DNA from: an uncultured Treponema sp.
GTDB taxonomy: Bacteria; Spirochaetota; Spirochaetia; Treponematales; Treponemataceae
Length of the DNA stretch: 64,000 bases
Reading direction: 5' to 3'
Assembly: GCA_900317625.1 (NCBI GenBank)
Contig: ONHK01000007.1
Location: forward strand, 62,001-126,000
This document shows positions 20,000 through 26,935 of the stretch, one piece after another; position 1 is the first letter of the stretch, and each line of letters begins with the position of its first letter. A program made the position numbers and the translations under genes. The notes beneath the pieces were generated by a model that was given only the letters and a program-made list of their open reading frames with translations, did not search any database and was not told the DNA's origin.

Positions 20000-20211
20000 T
20001 TAAGACTCCTGTGTAAGACCGCCGGTCAGTGCGGTCGATGTTAAATAGCAAAGCGTCAAGAAAAATTGCGATGCGGCAATTTTTTAGCTTTACTTATTAT
20101 CGACTCTGGCGTGGGCCGTTTTAGTTTTTTCGTTTCATGCATGACCAAGGAATGGCTGCATTGAATACGTTTTTATAGCCTATCATAAAAAAAAAGATTA
20201 AGAAAGTTCAA
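20000..20211 (-). promoter_or_regulatory. glyS promoter and folded leader
   Basis: On the minus strand TTGAAC (20206-20211), 18 bases, then TATGAT (20182-20187) make a likely promoter about 180 bases before the start codon. The leader holds AAAAATTGC-loop-GCAATTTTT (20061-20084), enclosed by a wider TCGAT.../...ATCGA palindrome (20036-20103). A GACCGC / GCGGTC hairpin (20017-20036) sits just upstream of the AGGAGT site. No T-box specifier or antiterminator sequence was recognised. Confidence 0.5.
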
Positions 20212-20234
20212 AATATGCAAAAGTGTAAATGAGC

Positions 20235-20268
20235 AAAAAAAATCACCAGAAATAAATCCCGGTGATTT
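20235..20268 (-). terminator. Orphan terminator upstream of the glyS promoter
   Basis: AAAATCACC and GGTGATTTT form a nine-base stem; on the minus strand it is followed by eight T. No annotated gene ends here, since glyS and the LuxR gene diverge from this region. It implies a minus-strand RNA from 20270-20540, or insulates the glyS promoter. Confidence 0.65.
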
Positions 20269-20390
20269 TATAAACTATCTCTCAAAAAAAACTCTCAAGA
20301 AGTTTTTTAAACTCTCGAATATCTATATCAATCTCTCGTGAATAATAATACTTTCTTTTCCGCATAAAAAAAATACGTTAAAGTACGAAA

Positions 20391-20504
20391 TAACCAAAGT
20401 TACTAAAAAATAACCGAGGTTACCCCCCCCCTCGAAAAAAATAACCCGAGTCATTTTAAAACACCCGAAAAATAACCTAGGTTACAAAAAAATAACCCAG
20501 GTTA
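20391..20504. promoter_or_regulatory. Five phased TAACC-NN-GGTTA palindromes (operator array)
   Basis: Sites: TAACCAAAGTTA 20391-20402, TAACCGAGGTTA 20411-20422, TAACCCGAGTCA 20442-20453, TAACCTAGGTTA 20473-20484, TAACCCAGGTTA 20493-20504. Start-to-start distances are 20, 31, 31 and 20, near whole helical turns and mirror-symmetric. A run of nine C (20423-20431) lies between sites 2 and 3. Site 5 ends ten bases before the -35 of the LuxR-type gene. The upstream stretch 20279-20337 also holds four CTCTC words, three of them 20-21 bases apart. The binding protein is unknown. Confidence 0.75.
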
Positions 20505-20514
20505 TTTTTTTTAT

Positions 20515-20542
20515 TTGTAATTTTCAGGAATATACATATAAT
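20515..20542 (+). promoter_or_regulatory. Promoter of the membrane LuxR gene, probably leaderless
   Basis: TTGTAA (20515-20520), 16 bases, then TATAAT (20537-20542). The ATG begins eight bases after the -10, so RNA would start at or next to the start codon. No ribosome-binding site is present. Confidence 0.65.
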
Positions 20543-20550
20543 AGATACTC

Positions 20551-21333
20551 ATGAATGCAAATATAAAACAGAAATTTTCGGCGGCGAGAGTTATGTGCTT
20601 TTTTGCATTTCTTGTTCTGCTGTGCGCGGCAGTAATGAGTTACAAACATCCGAGAGAAAAACAAACTGTACTTCCAAACCAGAATGTTACAGTTTTCGTT
20701 ATAAATTCAGTTTCAGCAGTAATTGCACTTACATTTAAACCTTCAGTTTGGCAGGCACAAGTTTTTCTTCTATTTGTACAGGCAGTTTCAACAACTTTAA
20801 CAGGATACAATACTTTGGGAACATTTTTGTATTCCGCATTTATTATCCTGTGCTTTGCAAACGGTTTCTTTAAGACAAAGGTAAGGCTAAAAATCACCTG
20901 CATACTTGTTGTGTGGATTGCAGTTCTTGTTGGTTATGGTTATTACGCATTGCAATGGGGCGTCCGCGGAATAATGTATATCCATATTTCTGTTGCAACA
21001 TCCCTTTTCTTTTTTGCGTTTTATTTTTATGTCTACAAAAATCTTGAGACATTGCTGGTACCGCTTGTGCCGGTAAAGCCCCTGAAATCAGATATAAAAT
21101 TGCCGCCAAAAGGAACAACTTTACATCTTTCAAAATATGGACTTACAGAAAGACAAATTGACTTTGTAATGGAATATCTTGCCTCGCAGAAAATGTACAA
21201 AGAACTTGCAAACCAGTTTTTTGTAAGCGTTTCTACTGTAAAAAAAGATATGGCAGAAGTTTTTGAAATCTTCAATGTTCAAAATATAAAAGATTTACAC
21301 ATTCTGCTGCTTCAATATTTTGTAGAACGATAA
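20551..21333 (+). CDS. Membrane-bound LuxR-type transcription regulator
   Basis: A 260-residue protein with about six hydrophobic membrane segments in residues 12-165 and a short basic linker. The C-terminal LuxR-type helix-turn-helix begins LTERQIDFVMEYLASQ (near residue 199) and includes YKELANQFFVSVSTVKKDM. The N-terminal segments show no known sensor domain. Having the DNA-binding domain on a membrane protein suggests direct signal-to-promoter control without a phosphorelay. The palindrome array directly upstream is a natural candidate for autoregulation. The ankyrin lipoprotein gene follows after 72 bases on the same strand and may be a target or partner. Confidence 0.8.
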   Translation: MNANIKQKFSAARVMCFFAFLVLLCAAVMSYKHPREKQTVLPNQNVTVFVINSVSAVIALTFKPSVWQAQVFLLFVQAVSTTLTGYNTLGTFLYSAFIILCFANGFFKTKVRLKITCILVVWIAVLVGYGYYALQWGVRGIMYIHISVATSLFFFAFYFYVYKNLETLLVPLVPVKPLKSDIKLPPKGTTLHLSKYGLTERQIDFVMEYLASQKMYKELANQFFVSVSTVKKDMAEVFEIFNVQNIKDLHILLLQYFVER

Positions 21334-21405
21334 AATCCTAAACGTTTTTTTTTATTTTCCGATACTCTACGTAGAAAATTATCTTTTTTACGTTAGAGGG
21401 GAAAT

Positions 21406-24186
21406 ATGACTAAAAAAATCAGTTTTTCACTTTTCACAGTTTGCCTTATTCTTTCTTTTTTTGGATGCACTTCAACTGAAAAAGAAGTTTCTATTCAGGA
21501 ACTCATACGAAATAATAAAATTGAAGAAGCAAAATCAAAATTTGTCTCAAAATACGACATCAATGCAATAGACGAAAACGGAAACACAGCCTTGCACGCC
21601 GCCGCAGAAATCAACGATGCAAGCCTTGTGCTTTTTCTGCTTTGTTACGGTGCTGATCCTGACTTAAAAAATTACAATAGCCAGACACCTCTTCACGTTG
21701 CAATTGAAAATAACTCAAAAGCCTCAGCTCAACAGCTTGTAAATTATGGATGCAATATTTTTGCCAGAGACGCAGACGGAAAAACTGCAATGGAAAATGC
21801 ATTCCAGAAAGACTCAAGCTACTATGATATTTTTATTACAGAAAAAACAGCCGAACAACGCGATTCCATAACAGGAAAATCAATTCTTCACTATTTTGTG
21901 GAAGACGCTGATGAAATGGCGATTTTTACATGCGTGCGAAAAAATATTCCGCTCTCTCCAAAAGACAACGAAGGAAAAACACCGCTTGACCTTGCGTTTG
22001 CCGACATAGAAAACGGCGGAATGGCCGAAATTGCAGCTATACTTATTACAAACGGTGCAGAGCAAGTTTCTTCAGACTTTGACTATTTTCAGACAGCAGT
22101 TGCAAACCGGAATATAAACTATCGTTTCGAGGATGGACAAACACCTTTGCATTATGCGGCAATAGCCGGTCATAAATCAATCACAAAATATCTTCTTGAA
22201 AATAACGCAGACACAAATGTCCAGGACAGTTCTGGGGCAACTCCATTACACGAGGCAGTCCGCTACGGCCACACAGAGATTGCAAAAATGCTTCTTGACG
22301 CAGGAGCTTCTGTTGACGCAAAAGATAATCTTGGAAAAACACCGATTCTTCTTATAATCCCGGAAAAACAGCAGCAGGAACTTTACAGCCTTCTTATTTC
22401 CCACAAGTCAGACATATCCGGAAAAGATATGTACGGTGACACAGTTCTGCACACAGCCACAATGACAAATGTTTCCACACAGATTCTTTCTATTCTTGTA
22501 AATGCCGGCGCAGATGTAAACGGAAGAAACAAAGATGGAGTCACACCGCTTGAACTCGCAATTGAAAACAAAATCACTGCCCACATAAAATTTTATGCAG
22601 AACACGGCGCTGATATAAATTCAAAAGACCAAAAAGGAAACACTCCTTTAAAAATGGCTTTAAAACCAACCGACTCATCAGACAAAACGCTTGAAATCAT
22701 TCTGAACAAACAAAATATCGACAGCCTTGACTCAGATGGAAACACACCGCTTATTACAGCAATAACCGTGGACGCAAGCCAGGAAAAAATTCAGTACATT
22801 TTAAGCCTTACGGAAGAAGTAAACGCACGAAATTCCGCAGGAAACACAGCTCTTTACATTACAGTCCTGAAAAACCGAAAATCAATCGGCGAAAAACTTC
22901 TTGCAAAAAACGCTGACATTTTCTCAACAAACAACAAGAACAACTCGCCATTAAGCCAGGCACTAAAAAATCCACAGGTAATGGAATGGCTCATAACCTC
23001 AAAAACAATAAAAGACACAGACGGAATCGGAAACACCGCACTTCATTACGCAACCGAATGGGGGCTGGAAAACGCCGTTGAAACGCTTATCACAAAAGGC
23101 GCAAACAAAGAGGCTAAAAACGCAAACGGAGAAACTCCAATTTTCAGCGCATGCAAAAACAACAAACCTGAAATAATATCTCTTCTTGCAAAAAAAGGCT
23201 GCAAAATCAACGTCAGAGACAACCTTGGAAGCACACCATTGCACGTTGCAGTCCGCTGGGGAAACATCAATGCGGCGGAACAACTTATATCTCTCGGAAT
23301 CAACATTGACGCGCAGAATGTCACAGGAAAAACTCCGCTTGCAGAAGCAGTTCTTGGCGGAAAACCAGAAATCGCAAAAATGCTGCTTTCAAAAGGTGCA
23401 AATCCAAACACAAGCGACATCAACGGCAGAACAATCCTTATGGATGCCGTAAAAGCAAAAAACACAAAAACAATCTCAATGCTTCTGGAATACAACGCAA
23501 ACCCGCAGGCGCAAGACCTGAACGGAAGAAATTCCTACCATGAAGCAGCATTGACCGAGGACGAAAACGTAATCAACCTAATAAGAAACGCAGGCGGAAA
23601 CCCGCTCAGCCGCGATAAAAACGGAAACACTCCATTCAGCCTTTGTCTCAGCAAGCAAGATTCAATCATCAAGGCAATCCTTGGCAAAGACACAAGCATT
23701 TCAGACAGCGACGGAAACACACCGCTTCACATCGCCGTTCAAAACAACAAAGAATCCATACTCAAAATGCTGATTTCTTCCGGCTATCCTCTGAACACAA
23801 GAAATTCCGACGGATACACACCATTAGCTATAGCAGTAGAAAAAGATTACAACCAACTCGCGCTTATACTATTAGAAAACAAGGCAAATCCATTCATCCA
23901 GATAGACAGCAACGGAAACAACGCGGCATTAATCGCGCTTAAAAACAACAACGTGTCAATTCTTGCCGGAATCGCAAAATGTTCAAGCACAATGAGCGAC
24001 ATCCAAGGAAACACAATTCTTCACTATGCAGCCCGAATCAGCAACGCCGCAACAATCCAAAACCTGCTTTCCTACGGATTAGACAAAAATGTAAAAAATA
24101 TCTACGATGAAACACCATACACCGTCGCAGTCCGCTGGAAACGAAGCGAGGCCGCAAACATCCTAAAACCAACCGAATCAAAATAA
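21406..24186 (+). CDS. Large ankyrin-repeat lipoprotein
   Basis: A 926-residue protein with a lipoprotein signal (SFFGC, Cys near residue 21) and then about 26 ankyrin repeats of some 33 residues filling the rest. Typical units are NTPLHIAVQNNKESILKMLI and STPLHVAVRWGNINAAEQLI. It would be anchored to a membrane facing the periplasm or outside and act as a protein-binding scaffold. A strong GAGGGG site precedes the ATG. The repeats are diverged from one another at protein level. Ligand unknown. It follows the membrane LuxR gene. Confidence 0.92.
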   Translation: MTKKISFSLFTVCLILSFFGCTSTEKEVSIQELIRNNKIEEAKSKFVSKYDINAIDENGNTALHAAAEINDASLVLFLLCYGADPDLKNYNSQTPLHVAIENNSKASAQQLVNYGCNIFARDADGKTAMENAFQKDSSYYDIFITEKTAEQRDSITGKSILHYFVEDADEMAIFTCVRKNIPLSPKDNEGKTPLDLAFADIENGGMAEIAAILITNGAEQVSSDFDYFQTAVANRNINYRFEDGQTPLHYAAIAGHKSITKYLLENNADTNVQDSSGATPLHEAVRYGHTEIAKMLLDAGASVDAKDNLGKTPILLIIPEKQQQELYSLLISHKSDISGKDMYGDTVLHTATMTNVSTQILSILVNAGADVNGRNKDGVTPLELAIENKITAHIKFYAEHGADINSKDQKGNTPLKMALKPTDSSDKTLEIILNKQNIDSLDSDGNTPLITAITVDASQEKIQYILSLTEEVNARNSAGNTALYITVLKNRKSIGEKLLAKNADIFSTNNKNNSPLSQALKNPQVMEWLITSKTIKDTDGIGNTALHYATEWGLENAVETLITKGANKEAKNANGETPIFSACKNNKPEIISLLAKKGCKINVRDNLGSTPLHVAVRWGNINAAEQLISLGINIDAQNVTGKTPLAEAVLGGKPEIAKMLLSKGANPNTSDINGRTILMDAVKAKNTKTISMLLEYNANPQAQDLNGRNSYHEAALTEDENVINLIRNAGGNPLSRDKNGNTPFSLCLSKQDSIIKAILGKDTSISDSDGNTPLHIAVQNNKESILKMLISSGYPLNTRNSDGYTPLAIAVEKDYNQLALILLENKANPFIQIDSNGNNAALIALKNNNVSILAGIAKCSSTMSDIQGNTILHYAARISNAATIQNLLSYGLDKNVKNIYDETPYTVAVRWKRSEAANILKPTESK

Positions 24187-24352
24187 AAAACTTTCGGGCG
24201 CTTCCTGAATTATGCCGCACCGCGTCATAATTCAGGTCGGTTGTTCCGGCATTCCGCTACGCTCAGCCTCCTCACTACGTTTGCCACGCAAACTCCGTTC
24301 CGGTGGCCGCCTTCAGCGTGCCTCCATAACCTAGCGCATCCGCATAAAAAAA
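24187..24352. repeat. GC-rich intergenic repeat with a perfect 11-bp stem
   Basis: CCTGAATTATG (24204-24214) and CATAATTCAGG (24226-24236) form a perfect hairpin right after the ankyrin gene and can act as its terminator. The GC-rich rest (ATTCCGCTACGCTCAGCC and following) shares words with 1870-1890 and 26843-26856. No gene is credible here. Confidence 0.5.
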
Positions 24353-24658
24353 TTATTTTTCCAACAAAGCCAAAAGCTTCAGAAATCCACTGTCTGATTT
24401 TTGCAGTTCCTTTGAACCACGGGTAATCTTGCAAAGCGACATATTATAAGTTCTAGCAATCTCTCGCTGAGTTGTTCCAGCCTTAAGTTCCTTTACAATC
24501 TGCCAGCGCTCCGCAAAATCGCGTCGCTCATTTGGAGTAAAAAGGCAACTGAACACCGATTTCAACTCATCTTTATCTTTTATTTTTAGCAAAAGCCCAC
24601 AAAGCTCATCATAACTTTCCAAAAGCGCCGGATTTTCCACATTGCCGTTCTTATTCAT
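24353..24658 (-). CDS. trpR: Trp repressor family protein (TrpR)
   Basis: A small cytoplasmic DNA-binding protein of 101 residues. The region FTPNERRDFAERWQIVKELKAG followed by TTQREIARTYNMSLCKITRGSKEL aligns with the TrpR helix-turn-helix, including the TRGS tetrad typical of TrpR. E. coli TrpR binds tryptophan and represses trp genes; the related YerC/YecD group has less certain ligands. No trp genes are in the window. The gene stands alone, with a palindrome in its own promoter that may be its operator. There is no ribosome-binding site. Confidence 0.82.
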   Translation of the reverse strand: MNKNGNVENPALLESYDELCGLLLKIKDKDELKSVFSCLFTPNERRDFAERWQIVKELKAGTTQREIARTYNMSLCKITRGSKELQKSDSGFLKLLALLEK

Positions 24659-24664
24659 AGAAAC

Positions 24665-24692
24665 ATTATATCACATTTGACATTAATGTCGA
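24665..24692 (-). promoter_or_regulatory. trpR promoter with 12-bp palindrome; leaderless
   Basis: On the minus strand an extended -10, TGA-TATAAT (TATAAT at 24665-24670), ends six bases before the ATG. The perfect palindrome GACATTAATGTC (24679-24690) covers the -35 region (TCGACA). This is where an autorepressor would bind. Confidence 0.55.
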
Positions 24693-24781
24693 GTTCCTAA
24701 ATTTCACGAAAAACCGCGTCACTGCTCGCACTTTTGCAACCGCTCTTTCCGCAGTTCGATTCTCAACAATCCATTTAAAAT

Positions 24782-24808
24782 AAAAAAACAGCACCGTTCC
24801 AGTGCTGT
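24782..24808 (-). terminator. Second terminator after tRNA-Gln
   Basis: ACAGCAC (24788-24794) pairs with GTGCTGT (24802-24808), loop of seven, with a T run on the minus-strand side. It lies behind a first, longer terminator. Confidence 0.6.
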
Positions 24809-24823
24809 CTAAAAATTAAAGGG

Positions 24824-24906
24824 GCCAAAAAAACGAGGCTGACCGCAAAGATTATAACTGCCGAAATAATCCGTCAACAGTAATAATTTTTCCGGTCAGC
24901 CTCGTT
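24824..24906 (-). terminator. Long terminator hairpin after tRNA-Gln
   Basis: AACGAGGCTGACCG (24832-24845) is a perfect 14-bp match to CGGTCAGCCTCGTT (24893-24906). The loop holds a weaker inner stem (ATTATAACTG with CAGTAATAAT). T residues follow on the minus strand. It begins five bases past the tRNA end. The inner arm makes it much longer than a plain terminator. Confidence 0.75.
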
Positions 24907-24910
24907 ATAG

Positions 24911-24981
24911 TTCCCCAAGGAGGATTCGAACCCCCACAGTCAGAACCAGAATCTGAAGTGCTACCATTACACAATCGGGGA
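24911..24981 (-). tRNA. tRNA-Gln (anticodon CTG)
   Basis: The minus strand folds as a cloverleaf: acceptor TCCCCGA with TTGGGGA, D loop with AATGGTA, anticodon stem TCAGA/TCTGA with loop TTCTGGT (anticodon CTG), and T arm GGGGG-TTCGAAT-CCTCC. The discriminator is A and CCA is not encoded. A terminator follows. Confidence 0.93.
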
Positions 24982-25083
24982 ATGCAATGTTCTAAAACTA
25001 TAAAAGTTTTCATAAATCTTGTCAAGTGAAAATATTCAAAATTAGTGATTTTCCATTTTTTTCTTTCGTGCTACACTCTTTAT

Positions 25084-25464
25084 ATGACAGACGACGAACT
25101 TCTTGTTGATTCATATAAAAAAATTCTTACGCAAATAAAAGAAAATTCTGCGTATCTTTCAAAAGACAAATACGACTACACAAAAGAACTTACTGATGAA
25201 TGTTCTGATTTGACTGCGATTCTGAGCGATATTCTCCCAGAAATCACCGGAGTTGAATCCATGAACGTATTGGATGAAGAAGATTATGCTTTTATGTACG
25301 AAATGTTGAATTCCTATGCGGAAAATTTTATTGTTGACGGCAGAACACCAGAAACCTTAAAAAAAGATACAGAAATTTACGAGCAGCTGATGGATATTCT
25401 TGCAGTTCTTGAAAAAAATTACGTTCCGCAAGATTATGATTTTGACGAAGAGGATGAGGATTAA
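25084..25464 (+). CDS. Small acidic protein of unknown function
   Basis: A 126-residue, very acidic and mainly helical soluble protein ending DFDEEDED. I do not recognise the family. The start at 25084 (MTDDELLVDSYKKIL) is chosen because the longer frame adds a hydrophobic leader out of character. An extended -10, TGC-TACACT (TACACT at 25072-25077), ends six bases before this ATG, with no ribosome-binding site. The next gene starts one base after the stop, so it is probably co-transcribed with the pseudouridine synthase. Confidence 0.7.
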   Translation: MTDDELLVDSYKKILTQIKENSAYLSKDKYDYTKELTDECSDLTAILSDILPEITGVESMNVLDEEDYAFMYEMLNSYAENFIVDGRTPETLKKDTEIYEQLMDILAVLEKNYVPQDYDFDEEDED

Positions 25465-25465
25465 A

Positions 25466-26476
25466 ATGGCTAAAACATTGGCTGGAACTCAACAGAAAAA
25501 AGAACACAAAGCAGATTTTGGACGCGAAAAAATAGAGCTCCTTTACGAAGACGAATTTATTGCAGTAATTTTCAAACCAAGCGGAATGTTAAGCGTGCCT
25601 TACCCAGGAAGCAACAATAAAACCGCCCAAGCAGCCCTTGAACAATTAATGAGAAAAAAGGGAACTTACAATTCAAACCACAGACCATTTGTTGTTCATC
25701 GCCTTGACCGTGACACTTCAGGGGTCATGATGTTTGCGCTTAACCAGGACGCACAGAAAAAAATCATGGAAAATTGGCAAAAAATGGTAACAGAACGCCT
25801 TTACCGCGCAGTTGCAGAAAACCCAAAAAATGGATTTCTTCCAGAAAGCGGCACAATTGATGACGAAATTGCATACAACGCCCACAATATCGGTTTTGTT
25901 CCAAAAAAAGATGACCATCCCGCACTAAATAACGCAACAAAAAAAGCAATCCATGCAGAAAAAAATGCGAACCGCAACGAAAAATCAATTTACGAAAGAA
26001 ATCTTCTTATAAAAAACGGAAAACCCGAATTCAAAACCATTTCCGCACGGACTCACTACAAAACAATCGCACGCGGAAAATACCACACTCTTTTTGAGCT
26101 AAGCCTTGACACAGGCCGAAAAAACCAGATTCGCGCGCACCTTGCAGGCAAAGGCTACCCGCTCGCAGGCGACGAAAATTACCGCGCACAGACCGACCCA
26201 TTCTGCCGGCTCGCGCTTCATGCCAGAACGCTGGAATTCACACATCCTTACACAGGAAAAACAATGAAATTTGAAATTCCTGAACCACAAGAATGGCTTG
26301 AAACAGTCCAGCAGAATTCAGGAAACATTCCGGCTGTCTGGGCAACGAAAACGCAGCGCACACACAACCACGAAAACAAAAAGGATATATACAACGAATT
26401 TTCCGGGCAAAAAATCCCAAGCCACAAAAAACTTTCAAAAATGGATTTTATTTCGCGCGGAAAATACCACAAATAA
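25466..26476 (+). CDS. RluA-family pseudouridine synthase
   Basis: Converts uridine to pseudouridine in rRNA or tRNA. About 336 residues. The catalytic motif HRLDRDTSG lies near residue 76, after an N-terminal YEDEFIAVIFKPSGM strand. Between LYRAVAENP and the KTIARGKYHTLFELSLDTGRKNQIRAHL core is a polar insert of about 65 residues, and there is a basic C-terminal tail of about 60 residues after the normal domain end. No S4 domain is present. The start is set by GAGGAT within the end of the previous gene. The exact target site cannot be told. Confidence 0.88.
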   Translation: MAKTLAGTQQKKEHKADFGREKIELLYEDEFIAVIFKPSGMLSVPYPGSNNKTAQAALEQLMRKKGTYNSNHRPFVVHRLDRDTSGVMMFALNQDAQKKIMENWQKMVTERLYRAVAENPKNGFLPESGTIDDEIAYNAHNIGFVPKKDDHPALNNATKKAIHAEKNANRNEKSIYERNLLIKNGKPEFKTISARTHYKTIARGKYHTLFELSLDTGRKNQIRAHLAGKGYPLAGDENYRAQTDPFCRLALHARTLEFTHPYTGKTMKFEIPEPQEWLETVQQNSGNIPAVWATKTQRTHNHENKKDIYNEFSGQKIPSHKKLSKMDFISRGKYHK

Positions 26477-26495
26477 CAAACAAAAAGGACTTTTT

Positions 26496-26819
26496 ATGAA
26501 CGAAAAAAAAATAATTATTGCAATGATTGCTTTCATAATCGCAGGAATTGTATTTCTTGCCGCAGGATTTTACTTCTCTTCCAAAAACTATCAAAAAGCT
26601 CTTGCTGACAGCCACGAAAATCCTGAAGAAAAACGCAAAGCCGTCATCATGGGAAAACTCTGTGGAATAATCGCGCTTGCACTCGGCGGCTTAACAATCG
26701 CATCTGGAATCATACTCAAACTTCTTCCGCAAATGTTCCGCTATCTTTCATTCGTTTACGTTCTTGCATTAATCGCCTGTTTTGCGGCATTGACTTTTTC
26801 TTTTGGGCGCAAAAAATAA
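26496..26819 (+). CDS. Small membrane protein, unknown
   Basis: A 107-residue protein with three membrane segments (about residues 5-27, 55-75 and 80-100) and a basic tail. The loop SHENPEEKRKAVIMGKLCG is cytoplasmic or periplasmic. The ATG at 26496 follows AAGGAC; the longer frame lying in the previous gene is rejected. No family is recognised. It is probably the third gene of the 25084 transcript. Confidence 0.65.
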   Translation: MNEKKIIIAMIAFIIAGIVFLAAGFYFSSKNYQKALADSHENPEEKRKAVIMGKLCGIIALALGGLTIASGIILKLLPQMFRYLSFVYVLALIACFAALTFSFGRKK

Positions 26820-26822
26820 CCG

Positions 26823-26935
26823 CAAACCGGCGTTTCAGGGTTCCGCTAACGCTCATTAAAATTATGCGTCATTTTTCAAATGCCACATAATTTCAACGCT
26901 ACGCGCCCTTCCATGCCGGCGCAAGTTATATTTTG
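26823..26935. repeat. Intergenic palindromic element
   Basis: AAATTATG...CATAATTT encloses CATTT-ttc-AAATG near its centre. Outer arms ACCGGCG... and ...GCCGGCGCAAGTTAT are roughly complementary. It contains CCGCTAACGCTC, shared with the island near 1870. It lies between convergent genes and may terminate both. Confidence 0.5.

Noticed and set aside
20000-20211. T-box riboswitch before glyS
   Set aside because: No T-box sequence or specifier loop could be found, and the hairpins do not match that layout.
20391-20504. Array of mini-terminators on the minus strand
   Set aside because: Each palindrome is followed by T residues, but the two-base centres leave stems of only four or five pairs; DNA-binding sites explain the spacing better.
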